A stretch of 64,000 nt of DNA from Candidatus Dojkabacteria bacterium (GTDB taxonomy: Bacteria > Patescibacteria > Dojkabacteria > SC72). Location of the stretch: the NCBI GenBank assembly GCA_023229785.1, contig JALNYV010000006.1:1-64000 (forward strand), read 5' to 3'. Both the position numbers and the translations under genes were made by a program. Positions 23,425 through 31,694 of the stretch are shown here, piece after piece (the stretch's first letter is position 1; every line of letters begins with the position of its first letter). The notes beneath the pieces were generated by a model that saw only the letters and a list, made by a program, of their open reading frames with translations, did no database searches and was not told the origin of the DNA.

Positions 23425-24273
23425 TTATATATAATTTGATGGATACTTGAATATATCAAATGTGACATCTAAATTATATTGAATAGCTTCATGAATATGA
23501 TCTTTTTTAGACCAAGGTTCATTAAAATCCACCTCTCTTAAATATTTTTTATGAACAGGAAGAAAACTATCACCGGTGGTGTTGTATCTGTGCCCACATA
23601 TAGCCGCCCAGACTGGTCCAGAACTATCACAACTATCTAAAGCATCCATTTTTATAAGTGCTGGGATTTCAACATTTGGTGCACTGTTTAACCCTAGGTA
23701 GTGGTGAAACTTAGTTGCTAGGGCAGACCTATCCAATAATAATTGTGTCATTACTACACGAGCGTAGGATTTGGGAATATGCGGTAGGGCATTTGGTATT
23801 CCTAAAATACTCATCCCGATTATGTCTATATCTGGATTTTCTCTAGCCCACTCATAAGCAGAAATCCAATCCTCTAGATCGTCAACAACACTTTGAGGTA
23901 CAAACATAGTTTTGAACCCCTCATCTTTAAATTGAGGAATTAGTTTTATTGCTGCATTCACAGTCTTAATTGATTCCACACCTGGATAATCAGGCAACAC
24001 TAGAGCATCTGCATTGATTCTATGGCCTAGTTCAACTAATTTGGATGGAGCATAGCTTCCCCCCAATTCGAACGCTCCATTGTCCATTATAACTCTATCT
24101 CCCCGGTCTGACATTTTTTTATAAAATGCAGCATACGTTGGGTTTGTGTCCACAATATGAGCTAATACCAAATGGGTGTGGGATTGAGTAGCATATTCTT
24201 CCAAATATGTTGTTGGTGTGATAACACAAAAATGTGGTTCTCCACCTATTTCAAAGTCTTTAAGATTAATCAT
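23425..24273 (-). CDS. dpdA: DpdA-like tRNA-guanine transglycosylase family protein (7-deazaguanine into DNA)
   Basis: A 282-residue protein. R-V-I-M-D-N-G-A-F-E-L-G (about residues 58-69) is the equivalent of the TGT D-S-G-G-F-Q substrate-binding motif, in the form typical of phage DpdA. H-Y-L-G-L-N (about 186-191) and M-D-A-L-D-S-C-D-S-S (about 205-214) fit the later catalytic region. Phage DpdA exchanges guanine for preQ0 or related bases in DNA, protecting it from restriction. A QueE-like enzyme is encoded 3 kb away. It overlaps the upstream membrane-protein gene by four bases. Confidence 0.78.
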   Translation of the reverse strand: MINLKDFEIGGEPHFCVITPTTYLEEYATQSHTHLVLAHIVDTNPTYAAFYKKMSDRGDRVIMDNGAFELGGSYAPSKLVELGHRINADALVLPDYPGVESIKTVNAAIKLIPQFKDEGFKTMFVPQSVVDDLEDWISAYEWARENPDIDIIGMSILGIPNALPHIPKSYARVVMTQLLLDRSALATKFHHYLGLNSAPNVEIPALIKMDALDSCDSSGPVWAAICGHRYNTTGDSFLPVHKKYLREVDFNEPWSKKDHIHEAIQYNLDVTFDIFKYPSNYI

Positions 24274-24569
24274 GGTAATATTTTCTCCAAAATGTTTAAT
24301 ATAGGATCTATCATACCGAATACATTATGAGAAGTCAAGCGACTAATTATCACTAAGATGTCCCATCCAAAGAAAAACATACTCAGGGTGATAAGTGGAT
24401 AATTTTTCTCACGAATAAAGCTGCCCACTATTAATGTATTACCTAACATTAATATAAGCCAAGGTGTGATTGATTTTGAGGCCATGATAGGGCTTAACAA
24501 TAAGATCGTCCCAACAATAGCACAAACGTTGGAAAGCCACTTCATTATTTCCCATGTTTTATATGACAT
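24270..24569 (-). CDS. Small membrane protein upstream of dpdA
   Basis: A 99-residue protein with AGGAGAATCAT ribosome site and three predicted transmembrane segments (about residues 10-27, 34-51 and 55-78). Not recognised. First gene of the dpdA run. Confidence 0.7.
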   Translation of the reverse strand: MSYKTWEIMKWLSNVCAIVGTILLLSPIMASKSITPWLILMLGNTLIVGSFIREKNYPLITLSMFFFGWDILVIISRLTSHNVFGMIDPILNILEKILP

Positions 24570-24592
24570 ATGATTCTCCTGTATTAAGAAGA

Positions 24593-24621
24593 ATCATATT
24601 ATGAAATTAGTTAAAAGTCAA
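24593..24621 (-). promoter_or_regulatory. Sigma-70-like promoter for the dpdA run
   Basis: TTGACT (24616-24621), 17-base spacer, TATGAT (24593-24598) on the minus strand; the -35 box lies in the end of the upstream gene. Confidence 0.5.
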
Positions 24622-25376
24622 CTAATATGTTTGATTATTATTTCTTCCACTTGTTCACCATCTTTCATAACAGCGAGTATCGCTCCTTCTTGAGTGTGGT
24701 GCACTATTCTTGCTGTAGATCCATGTCTTCTTAGTTTATTAATTAAATCGTGTACAACTTCCCCAAGATCTTCTCCTTCAACCTCAACATCTGCTGTATT
24801 GGGGATACTTACGAAATATCTATGCTTACTTACATCTTCTGAAAGTGGTTGCATGGTGGGGGTGGCGGATTCAGAATACACCACCTCGGATTTTCTCCAA
24901 GACCCTTTGTTCCCCCTAGAATCCCACAATTGGTGGACTGCATATTTCAACAACTCTTCATATTGTTTCCATGCTGACTTTTGTGTGGGGATTGGACGGC
25001 GGATTTTAGAAACCATATAGGCAGTATCACAAAGTTCTTTCGCATCTGACCAACTTTGATTTAGATCCCGGCCACCTTTCCTAATTAATTTCTTTAGTTC
25101 TCCAACAACAACAGCAGGCAAAGAAGTTAATTTTTCCAAAGTTTTTGATTCAGCATCCTCTTGTATTAGATATCCCGAAAATGTCAGTCTCTCAGCAATA
25201 GCTGGAGTCCAGTAAGTTTTTTTATCCTTACCTGTAGATTTTACACTAAACTTATGGTTTTTTGCTTTTCTTTTCTTCCCATAATCAGTATTATCTGTTT
25301 GCATAGGAATAGAGCCTTTGTTCATCTCTTTCGATTTTCTCGCAAGTTCGTTTTCTTGTGCTGGACCTTTCATCAT
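24618..25376 (-). CDS. Hypothetical protein, probable late
   Basis: A 252-residue protein with a basic, disordered N-terminus (MMKGPAQENELARKSKEM), then L-I-Q-E-D-A-E-S (about residues 71-78) that could be a maturation site, and a helical middle. The C-terminal domain (KHRYFVSIPNTADVEVEGED) is beta/alpha. An AATAAATA octamer lies upstream. Not recognised. Confidence 0.65.
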   Translation of the reverse strand: MMKGPAQENELARKSKEMNKGSIPMQTDNTDYGKKRKAKNHKFSVKSTGKDKKTYWTPAIAERLTFSGYLIQEDAESKTLEKLTSLPAVVVGELKKLIRKGGRDLNQSWSDAKELCDTAYMVSKIRRPIPTQKSAWKQYEELLKYAVHQLWDSRGNKGSWRKSEVVYSESATPTMQPLSEDVSKHRYFVSIPNTADVEVEGEDLGEVVHDLINKLRRHGSTARIVHHTQEGAILAVMKDGEQVEEIIIKHIS

Positions 25377-25402
25377 AATTATCCCTGGATTGTCTATAGT
25401 GG

Positions 25403-25410
25403 TATTTATT
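25403..25410 (-). promoter_or_regulatory. Possible late octamer (AATAAATA variant)
   Basis: AATAAATA on the minus strand, 27 bases before the 25376 start and overlapping the end of the small coiled-coil gene. Confidence 0.35.
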
Positions 25411-25576
25411 ACTTTCTCCCCAAAGAAGCTATTTCATTAGAATGTCTATGAACCTCGTGTTTGAGCCTATTGTTTTCTTTTTGTAATAATTGTGTGTGCC
25501 TAAGAAGGTTATTGAATGCAACCTTTAGTTGTTGTATATCTTTTTCCATTTTCTTAAATTGGGCATCTGTTATCAT
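25409..25576 (-). CDS. Small coiled-coil protein (55 residues)
   Basis: A short frame starting MITDAQFKKMEKDIQQLKVA with AGGAAATATC ideally placed before the ATG. Almost the whole length is heptad-patterned (LRHTQLLQKENNRLKHEVHR). It fills an otherwise empty gap and resembles the other small coiled-coil proteins at 5971-6159 and 22099-22290. Confidence 0.6.
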   Translation of the reverse strand: MITDAQFKKMEKDIQQLKVAFNNLLRHTQLLQKENNRLKHEVHRHSNEIASLGRK

Positions 25577-25653
25577 GATATTTCCTATATTATCTATTAT
25601 TTTTATTTATCGAGATAAATAATGTACCAACCAAACCAATCAGGAGAATTATC

Positions 25654-25878
25654 ATGGGAAAAGTAAAGAAAGGTACCACAGAGAAGAAATACGTAGCACC
25701 AAAAATAACTAAAGCTAAGCAACCCGTCCGTATGTATGATGGCAAGAAGGTACTATCTACTATGTATGATGGTCCACACGGTAAATATATGGCTGCCACC
25801 ATTGATGGAAAATTGGTTTTAACTAAGACTGGTAAACCTTATTGTTATAAGGATTTGGGTAAATTAGTACAAGGTTGA
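25654..25878 (+). CDS. Small basic protein
   Basis: A 74-residue lysine-rich protein with CAGGAG ribosome site. It contains a repeated element (VRMYDGKKVLSTMYDG; TIDGKLVLTKTGKPY) suggesting beta hairpins. The 3' end overlaps the convergent endonuclease gene by 34 bases. Not recognised. Confidence 0.65.
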   Translation: MGKVKKGTTEKKYVAPKITKAKQPVRMYDGKKVLSTMYDGPHGKYMAATIDGKLVLTKTGKPYCYKDLGKLVQG

Positions 25879-27227
25879 TTTATTGTGTGGGGGAGAAAGG
25901 GTTTGTTGATTTTATTCCAATCACTTTCCCACATAACTACTAAATTATAACCAAGCTCTTTAATTTTATTCTCTCTATCAATAGTATTCTGATATAATTC
26001 ACCCATATTAGTTTTTGTGATTTTGTTATAAAAATTGGGTGCATATATAGAGGGATTTCCATGCCAATAATCACCGTGAAATTCGTATATTGTGTTGGTT
26101 TTAGTGCAGTAACCATCTGCTCTGGATCTTTTATTTAACCTATCAAACTGATATTCATATTCAATTATAATTCCTTCTTCTTTTATTATACTCTCCATCC
26201 ACAACTTAGAAACATAAGATTGGTGGTTTTTTCTAATATCAATTTGTAACATTCGCAAATGATTACCCACTGTGTTATCTGTTATTCCTAATTCGGATCC
26301 AATTTGAATTGCTGTTTTATTTTGTGTTATATATTGATCAACCATCCAATCATAATCTTCTACCAATGGAAGAATATCAATCATGTTTTTTTGTTTATAA
26401 TGCCTGACACCATATTTTAGCAATCTAGTCTGAGCAGTACGATCTCTAACACAATGGGCTTTTTGTGGGTTGTCAACTCCATAATGGGTTATCCAAGTTT
26501 GTTTGATTTTTTCTTGAATTATTTTTGATTGTCTTGGGTTATCAACCCCAAATCTCTCAACGCAAGACAACCTAGTTTTTTCTTTAACCTCCAAATTTTG
26601 TTGAGGATGAGACCCAAACCGCTCTAAACAGGTTTGTACTCTTTTTGTTTTAGAGGCTTCAATTTGATCTTCTGTTTTCAAGAGCCATGCCTCTTTTCTT
26701 TTCTGCTCAGAATTTGCTTTCTGTTCTTCAGTTCTTAACAAACGTGTTTGTTTTATTTTTTCCTTTGTTTCTGGCCATTGAGAAGCATGCTCTACTTCAT
26801 ATTTTTCTAAATTTGTTTGCATTCTCTTTTCACCGCTTTTTCTTTTCTGTTCTTCAGTTCTTAACAAACGTACTTGTTTTATTTTTTCCTTTGTTTCTGG
26901 ATTTTGGGATTGGTGTAGATACCCATGCTTATTGAAATATTCATTATTTTTTTTAGCCTTAACCCAATCTAATGAATTTGTGCTTTCTACCCCATATCTC
27001 AATATCGATGTTTGTTTGGTTTTTTCCCTCCTACAACAGCAACACCCACAAAACCCACGCATATGAAGAGTTGGAGTTTGATCAAATTGGATATTATGAG
27101 TAGTGCACAACAATGTTACCTTAATATCATTTCTAATATAATAAACGAAAGAATAGTCATACAAGTCATTATATTTGGCTTTGGACTTGGTTATGAATTG
27201 TTGAGTTTTATCTACAACTGTGGTCAT
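25845..27227 (-). CDS. Homing-type endonuclease with Vsr-like nuclease and repeat-rich recognition region
   Basis: A 460-residue protein. Residues 8-75 hold one F-I-x-K-S ... Y-D-Y-S ... C-G-C-C-C-C treble-clef-like unit. Residues 80-285 consist of lysine-rich repeats (KEKIKQTRLLRTEEQK; ERFGVDNPRQS; THYGVDNPQKA) like DUF723-type modules of phage endonucleases, followed by a helix-turn-helix (AIQIGSELGITDNTVGNHLR). The C-terminal nuclease reads R-A-D-G-Y-C-T-K-T-N-T-I-Y-E-F-H-G-D-Y-W and L-G-Y-N-L-V-V-M-W-E-S-D-W. It is inserted two bases after the RNA ligase gene's stop. Confidence 0.85.
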   Translation of the reverse strand: MTTVVDKTQQFITKSKAKYNDLYDYSFVYYIRNDIKVTLLCTTHNIQFDQTPTLHMRGFCGCCCCRREKTKQTSILRYGVESTNSLDWVKAKKNNEYFNKHGYLHQSQNPETKEKIKQVRLLRTEEQKRKSGEKRMQTNLEKYEVEHASQWPETKEKIKQTRLLRTEEQKANSEQKRKEAWLLKTEDQIEASKTKRVQTCLERFGSHPQQNLEVKEKTRLSCVERFGVDNPRQSKIIQEKIKQTWITHYGVDNPQKAHCVRDRTAQTRLLKYGVRHYKQKNMIDILPLVEDYDWMVDQYITQNKTAIQIGSELGITDNTVGNHLRMLQIDIRKNHQSYVSKLWMESIIKEEGIIIEYEYQFDRLNKRSRADGYCTKTNTIYEFHGDYWHGNPSIYAPNFYNKITKTNMGELYQNTIDRENKIKELGYNLVVMWESDWNKINKPFLPHTINQPCTNLPKSL

Positions 27228-27229
27228 GT

Positions 27230-28432
27230 TTAATTAAACTCAGTTGTAACTCCTTTTCTGGTTAAATAATCTTCATTCAATAGTTTGAGACTAACCCTAC
27301 ACTGACCGTTGTGAAATGTTCTTTCCGGTACAGCTTTAATTACAACACCTTCTCTTATTTGATTTGAATCAAATACAGATTTAGTATGTTGTGATAATTC
27401 ATGAGCCAGTTCTTTTGAATATGGCCCACGATATAACATTGGAACTCTTTCTATCTTAGTAGCTGCACAAAAATCATCAAGTTCTGAATCTTCTAGCCAT
27501 CTTCCTCTTCCACGCTCACCCAAGTACACATCAAAAACTCTGAATGATCTTTCGTTGTTTGTCATCCCATAAGTTAAATCCTGAATGTTATGGCCAAAAA
27601 TCTCTCCAACAACCGTAAACATTTCGTTATTGAATTTGGTTACTAGAGCATTAATTAAATAGCTGTATATGGGATAAGTTGTTTTGAGATATACATTATT
27701 CTCATTTTCTTTATTGTGTTTTAGGAATAGGCCCTTCCCACCTTGGCCTTTACTAGACACAGCAATATATCCTGTCATATCTGGATCGTGTTCATACTGC
27801 CTAAACAAGTGCTCTTCGTGGTGATATTCAGGTTTGATCGGAAGAACAACTACTTGAAAATTTATACCGTGTAATTTCTCTGTTATTTGAACTTGCTCAC
27901 CCTCTTGTAGAACTGTTGAATGATTTTTAATATTCTCAACATCATAATTAACTCCAATGTTTGTTCCGCCGTTGTACACTTGGCCAAACATTGCTGCTGG
28001 AATAGTAGGTTCAAATTTGGTGATACCAAGAAGTTCTGTTACATCATCACCCTCCTCTACAAATTCTCCTGCTATTAAATAAGAAACTAAAATTCTATTA
28101 GGATCCTCTCCAGATGATGACTTAATTGTGGGGATACAAATACCCAATGAAAATTCGTTCCTGAGTCTGATTCCTTTCACTCTATCACCAAGAGATCCTG
28201 CTAACATACCTTTATTTCGCTCTTCATTCCAAAAACCATACTTTTTAAGTATCCACTCAGGAACCACAGAGTTTTCTCCAATATAGGCACAAAGATCTTG
28301 ATCTTTGAAGGATCCTTTACGAACTACTACTTGCCATCCATCTGGAGATCCAATGTGTCCTACATCCAAAGCATCAGCGTTGGGGTGTTGTGTGATGAAT
28401 ATCTTTTGGATTTTTACTTCAAATTCTGCCAT
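27230..28432 (-). CDS. RNA ligase of the DraRnl (Rnl5-like) type
   Basis: A 400-residue protein with an N-terminal OB-like domain (residues 1-110, FITQHPNADALDVGHI as in tRNA-binding/OB folds). The nucleotidyltransferase domain follows: motif I I-T-E-K-L-H-G-I-N (about 184, adenylated Lys in K-L-H-G), motif III V-V-G-E-I-F-G, motif IV R-E-G-V-V-I-K-A and motif V S-L-K-L-L-N. This is the domain order of the Deinococcus RNA ligase, which seals nicks with a 3'-OH. Together with the RnlA-type ligase at 48213-49334 and the tRNAs it suggests repair of host-cleaved RNA. Confidence 0.85.
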   Translation of the reverse strand: MAEFEVKIQKIFITQHPNADALDVGHIGSPDGWQVVVRKGSFKDQDLCAYIGENSVVPEWILKKYGFWNEERNKGMLAGSLGDRVKGIRLRNEFSLGICIPTIKSSSGEDPNRILVSYLIAGEFVEEGDDVTELLGITKFEPTIPAAMFGQVYNGGTNIGVNYDVENIKNHSTVLQEGEQVQITEKLHGINFQVVVLPIKPEYHHEEHLFRQYEHDPDMTGYIAVSSKGQGGKGLFLKHNKENENNVYLKTTYPIYSYLINALVTKFNNEMFTVVGEIFGHNIQDLTYGMTNNERSFRVFDVYLGERGRGRWLEDSELDDFCAATKIERVPMLYRGPYSKELAHELSQHTKSVFDSNQIREGVVIKAVPERTFHNGQCRVSLKLLNEDYLTRKGVTTEFN

Positions 28433-28447
28433 AGTGTAAGGTTCCTA

Positions 28448-29566
28448 TTAAAGTTGTGGATGTTGAACATTTAGTATTCTGTAATAATTACAAGAATCAC
28501 TAAATGATGGTTTATTTAATTTCACTGATCTTGATTGTTTTGCACAATTGGTGCTGAGATTCATAACTTCTCCAAACGTTGTTTCATCATTAGTTAACCC
28601 ATCGGATGTAATTGGCTGATAAGGACAATATACATATCCTGTATCAACTTCTGATACACCTTTATATCCAATTAAATATGTATCTTGATTGTTAATATCT
28701 ATCACACAGTCCGTTGTAAGTACCTTATACACTACTTTTTCAGTGGGGGTGTTTGTACACACAACATTGCCAACATGATTTAATACTGATTTTTTATTTT
28801 GACTGTCACTTGGAACAACAATGGGTTTAAATTCTAATAAGGTTTTTTCTTTTGATAAGTTTATAAACATCTGCAATTCATTTGCAGCAGCTGGAGAGCA
28901 TACTATAAAGTTGCCTTTTCCTCTCCTGGTAAGCCTTGCAATTTTATTTGCCTGTTCATTTAACTTAGATACAACATTCTCAGCATGATCAGACGTTGAT
29001 AATCCTTCAGAATGATTCAAAGTGGTGGTATTATTTTTAGCCAAATCAAGCAGATCAAAAATAACCTCCATGATCAGTTCATTCCCTACTGCCTCTGATA
29101 TAACAGCAATAAGCTCATTCCTCAACTCCAAATCATGAAAAAATTCTGACGGTACTGTGGTCTTTAGTTTTCTTAGTTTAGCCTCAACAGCAGTTGAAAG
29201 TATTTCTATAGTAAGAGTCGAGAGTGGGGCATCCATAGGATCAACATCACCCTTCTGCTTAACAAGCAAAATGTGTGTCAATGATGTTGGTGATGCAAGC
29301 GGTTGAATACCTACTATATCACCAAAGGCTACAAATTCTCTTACCAACCCAGAGCTTATATCCAGCAGCAAATCCCTACAATTATCTTCAAGGTGTCGCT
29401 GATTAGATAAATATTCAATTTGATTTTTCATCAAAAACCTTGCAATTGTTTTGTGAGATTCAAGTTCAAATTGATTTGCTACATTTTCTATCAAATCTTT
29501 GTGTTTGGGTGTAATGTGATTTTGTTTTTGAACTAGCATATCTAGCACTTCTTGTTTTGTTGTCAT
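28448..29566 (-). CDS. Major capsid (T4 gp23/gp24) family homologue, divergent paralogue
   Basis: A 372-residue protein. The C-terminal half matches T4 gp23 closely: A-N-K-I-A-R-L-T-R-R-G-K-G-N-F-I-V-C-S (about residues 209-227), Y-L-I-G-Y-K-G-V-S-E-V-D-T-G-Y-V-Y-C-P-Y (about 300-319) and a terminal Y-Y-R-I-L-N-V. The N-terminal half is helical and lacks an obvious propeptide; total length is well below gp23 (521). Upstream is a sigma-70-like promoter, not a late octamer, and the neighbours are RNA-repair genes. It may be a vertex protein or a repurposed capsid paralogue; the main capsid gene is probably elsewhere. Confidence 0.78.
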   Translation of the reverse strand: MTTKQEVLDMLVQKQNHITPKHKDLIENVANQFELESHKTIARFLMKNQIEYLSNQRHLEDNCRDLLLDISSGLVREFVAFGDIVGIQPLASPTSLTHILLVKQKGDVDPMDAPLSTLTIEILSTAVEAKLRKLKTTVPSEFFHDLELRNELIAVISEAVGNELIMEVIFDLLDLAKNNTTTLNHSEGLSTSDHAENVVSKLNEQANKIARLTRRGKGNFIVCSPAAANELQMFINLSKEKTLLEFKPIVVPSDSQNKKSVLNHVGNVVCTNTPTEKVVYKVLTTDCVIDINNQDTYLIGYKGVSEVDTGYVYCPYQPITSDGLTNDETTFGEVMNLSTNCAKQSRSVKLNKPSFSDSCNYYRILNVQHPQL

Positions 29567-29633
29567 TTTATAATATCCTTATAACTAGTTAGGTAATTGT
29601 GGGATCCCCTTCACGGGAATTAGCATACAAAGA

Positions 29634-29662
29634 ATTATACAAGGATACTTTAAAGAAGTCAA
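29634..29662 (-). promoter_or_regulatory. Sigma-70-like promoter for the capsid-family gene
   Basis: TTGACT (29657-29662), 17-base spacer, TATAAT (29634-29639) on the minus strand. Confidence 0.6.
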
Positions 29663-29677
29663 CAGGTAGGTTTGAGG

Positions 29678-30175
29678 TTATAATAATATTTCTTCAGTGT
29701 GCATATCCTCACGAATATTATTTCTAACACTGGTTAGAACTTTTCCCAAATAATTTGAACCCTTCCACAAGTATGGTGGGGTTACAATAGCTGTCTTAGC
29801 ATCTAGACCAATACCCCAAATCTTGTCCCATGAAGAAGCCTCCACCAGGATTGTAGTGCCAGTGGCCATTAGCCTTGCCAACAAGGTTGGGTTTTGTGTG
29901 AATTTGGCTTCATTTCCGATATAAACAATCTCAAAACAGTTTTGGTGCCAAGCTTTGGGATCGAAACCAGATACTTTTCTCCCCAACAATTTCTGCGTCT
30001 TGGGGTTTGTTGTTTTCATTATTTGTTGTGATGTGTGGTGATCACCAAAAAGTATTGCCTTTTGATACATCATAAATTGTTCAGCGCAACTAAATTCAAC
30101 ATTATCCACAACAAATTTGCTAGGATACCATTGAGAAAATACTCCAGATGAGAAAAAAGTGTATTCTTCATTCAT
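29678..30175 (-). CDS. NADAR family N-glycosidase
   Basis: A 165-residue protein covering a full NADAR domain: F-F-S-S-G-V-F-S-Q-W-Y-P near the N-terminus, F-S-C-A-E-Q-F-M-M-Y-Q-K-A (about 27-39), then G-R-K-V-S-G-F-D-P-K-A-W and a C-terminal W-G-I-G-L plus G-x-N-x-L-G-K-x-L. Family members cleave riboflavin intermediates (YbiA) or remove ADP-ribose from guanine in DNA/RNA. In a phage the second role, reversing DarT-like attack, is attractive but inferred. A DraG-type hydrolase is at 50439-51332. Confidence 0.88.
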   Translation of the reverse strand: MNEEYTFFSSGVFSQWYPSKFVVDNVEFSCAEQFMMYQKAILFGDHHTSQQIMKTTNPKTQKLLGRKVSGFDPKAWHQNCFEIVYIGNEAKFTQNPTLLARLMATGTTILVEASSWDKIWGIGLDAKTAIVTPPYLWKGSNYLGKVLTSVRNNIREDMHTEEILL

Positions 30176-30216
30176 GATTTCACCATTAGTTTTAATTTTA
30201 GTGTGGTTACCCTAAA

Positions 30217-30453
30217 TTATCCAGAATTTCTAGTTAATTGAACTTCATTAACAATGATTTTTGTATTCTTTAATGCAATAGCTTCCAGTTTTTCTTCAAA
30301 GTGATCCATAATTAGATCTTCGTCTATTTCATCCAACAAGTTGACAGCCACATCAAATCCTGTGTGAGATAGAAAGTCTGCAATAAGAAATGCTATAGTG
30401 GACTTCCCCACACCAGATATACCTGTAACGTTGATTGTGATTTGATTATTCAT
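30217..30453 (-). CDS. Small P-loop kinase-like protein
   Basis: A 78-residue protein with GAGGAGAAC ribosome site. Walker A is G-I-S-G-V-G-K-S-T (residues 12-20). The length allows only the first half of an adenylate-kinase-like fold (L-L-D-E-I-D-E-D follows). It could be a compact regulator or a truncated kinase. Confidence 0.65.
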   Translation of the reverse strand: MNNQITINVTGISGVGKSTIAFLIADFLSHTGFDVAVNLLDEIDEDLIMDHFEEKLEAIALKNTKIIVNEVQLTRNSG

Positions 30454-30488
30454 GTATGTTCTCCTCGATTGTTTAGTTGGTGAGGAGT

Positions 30489-30516
30489 ATTATACTTTTT
30501 ATGAGAGGAAAGTCAA
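30489..30516 (-). promoter_or_regulatory. Sigma-70-like promoter for the small P-loop gene
   Basis: TTGACT (30511-30516), 16-base spacer, TATAAT (30489-30494) on the minus strand. Confidence 0.6.
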
Positions 30517-30524
30517 CTGAATAT

Positions 30525-30944
30525 TTATAATAATTTGAGGTGACCTGTTAGAGAGTCCACAACATCGGCTGAAGCCGGACCTACTGCTGCAGCAGTGATA
30601 TTTTCAACACCTCCAAATTCAGTTAACCCGTGATCTACGATTAATGAACAAGGAATACCAAGTTGGACAGCTTGATTATAAATATCAACCAACTCTTGCT
30701 CTGAATTAACTACAACAGCTACTTTGGTGTATATACCAGTTATCCAATTACACAATGCATCTTGTCCATCCAAAGGAATTACAAGGTCTTTCCCACCAAT
30801 TGTATTTAATATTTCTCCACAATCTAAAATAGCTTTCAGAGAAGCGTGCGCAAGTTGGACGCATATTTTCCCAGTTCTGACCTTTTGCCCCTGAGTGGTT
30901 CTAAGGTCAGCCCTCCATATTAGCACTTGTTTAGGTTCTCTCAT
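30525..30944 (-). CDS. Pth2-type peptidyl-tRNA hydrolase
   Basis: A 139-residue protein with the Pth2 order: K-V-R-T-G-K-I-C-V-Q-L-A-H-A-S (residues 20-34; family K-x-x-x-G-K-x-x-x-Q-x-x-H-A), K-V-A-V-V-V-N-S-E-Q-E-L, then L-I-V-D-H-G-L-T-E-F (family D-A-G-x-T-E) and A-A-V-G-P-A. Pth2 frees tRNA from stalled peptidyl-tRNA. It is found in archaea and eukaryotes and in some phages. It overlaps the upstream dUTPase gene by four bases (ATGA), so the two are coupled, and lies near a tRNA cluster. Confidence 0.85.
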   Translation of the reverse strand: MREPKQVLIWRADLRTTQGQKVRTGKICVQLAHASLKAILDCGEILNTIGGKDLVIPLDGQDALCNWITGIYTKVAVVVNSEQELVDIYNQAVQLGIPCSLIVDHGLTEFGGVENITAAAVGPASADVVDSLTGHLKLL

Positions 30945-31393
30945 ACTATACTCTTATTATCAGTACTACCAAAGCCACCAGTCCCACGTTCAGTTGATGA
31001 TAATTCATCAGTAACCAAAAATTCAACTCTGGGGTAAGGTATAATAATAGCTTGGGCTATTCTATCACCTGGGTATATTGTTAGACAATTATCTACAGAA
31101 ACAACATCTGGGTGCAATTTAACAATTACTTCACCACGATAGTCACTATCAATAACCCCAACACAATTAGCTAATCTTATTGCATTCTTAAATCCATGGC
31201 CACTTCTGCTGAAAACTAACATTACATAATTTTCAGGAATCTCAAACGCTATTCCAGTTTCTAAACTAATAGGTATAGCGCCCACCAATCGTTGGCTTTT
31301 GCCTGAGTAATATAAATCAAAACACCCTGACCCATCTGTAGCATATGTTGGTGTAATAGCTGTTTCAGTTAGTTTTTTAATCTTAATTTGCAT
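30941..31393 (-). CDS. dut: dUTPase
   Basis: A 150-residue trimeric dUTPase with all five motifs: D-G-S-G-C-F-D-L, S-R-S-G-H-G-F (family R-S-[GS]), G-V-I-D-S-D-Y-R-G-E (motif III with the catalytic Asp), G-D-R-I-A-Q-A-I-I and the C-terminal R-G-T-G-G-F-G-S-T-D arm. It converts dUTP to dUMP, limiting uracil in DNA and feeding dTMP synthesis. Good AGAGGAT ribosome site. Confidence 0.95.
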   Translation of the reverse strand: MQIKIKKLTETAITPTYATDGSGCFDLYYSGKSQRLVGAIPISLETGIAFEIPENYVMLVFSRSGHGFKNAIRLANCVGVIDSDYRGEVIVKLHPDVVSVDNCLTIYPGDRIAQAIIIPYPRVEFLVTDELSSTERGTGGFGSTDNKSIV

Positions 31394-31396
31394 GTT

Positions 31397-31618
31397 TTAA
31401 TCCTCTAATAATTCTACAACACTGCCCATAAATATACCTGCTTCAAAAGATTCTCCATCTTCAACCATCCTAACACAACTGCCTCTAATCCAAATTCTAT
31501 AATAATCTTCCCAATTTTTAAACATCGAGTGCGCTCTCAACTCTTCTGCAGATGAGAAGGTACAACTCTCATATCCTAAGTTTTCTGTTTCATATCTGCG
31601 GGGAGTAAATTTATACAT
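31397..31618 (-). CDS. Small hypothetical protein
   Basis: A 73-residue protein with AAGGAAT ribosome site (MYKFTPRRYETENLGYES; RIWIRGSCVRMVEDGE). Not recognised. It is the first gene after the structured non-coding tract. Confidence 0.65.
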   Translation of the reverse strand: MYKFTPRRYETENLGYESCTFSSAEELRAHSMFKNWEDYYRIWIRGSCVRMVEDGESFEAGIFMGSVVELLED

Positions 31619-31634
31619 GTTATGTATTCCTTGA

Positions 31635-31694
31635 TTAAAGTAGGAGGTGTAAGTCGAAAATTACACCAGAAAAGGCTCGTCTAACTATTTCCAT
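31635..31694 (-). CDS. 19-residue leader-type ORF inside a hairpin
   Basis: MEIVRRAFSGVIFDLHLLL, preceded by AAAGAGGTGATC, a near-perfect ribosome site. The site lies in an inner hairpin (31703-31718) and the ORF covers one arm of a 15-bp stem, so translation and folding would compete. It could be a regulatory leader peptide for the downstream genes or chance within a structured RNA. Confidence 0.35.
   Translation of the reverse strand: MEIVRRAFSGVIFDLHLLL

Noticed and set aside
30217..30453. Complete adenylate or thymidylate kinase
   Set aside because: Only the Walker A half of such a fold is present in 78 residues.
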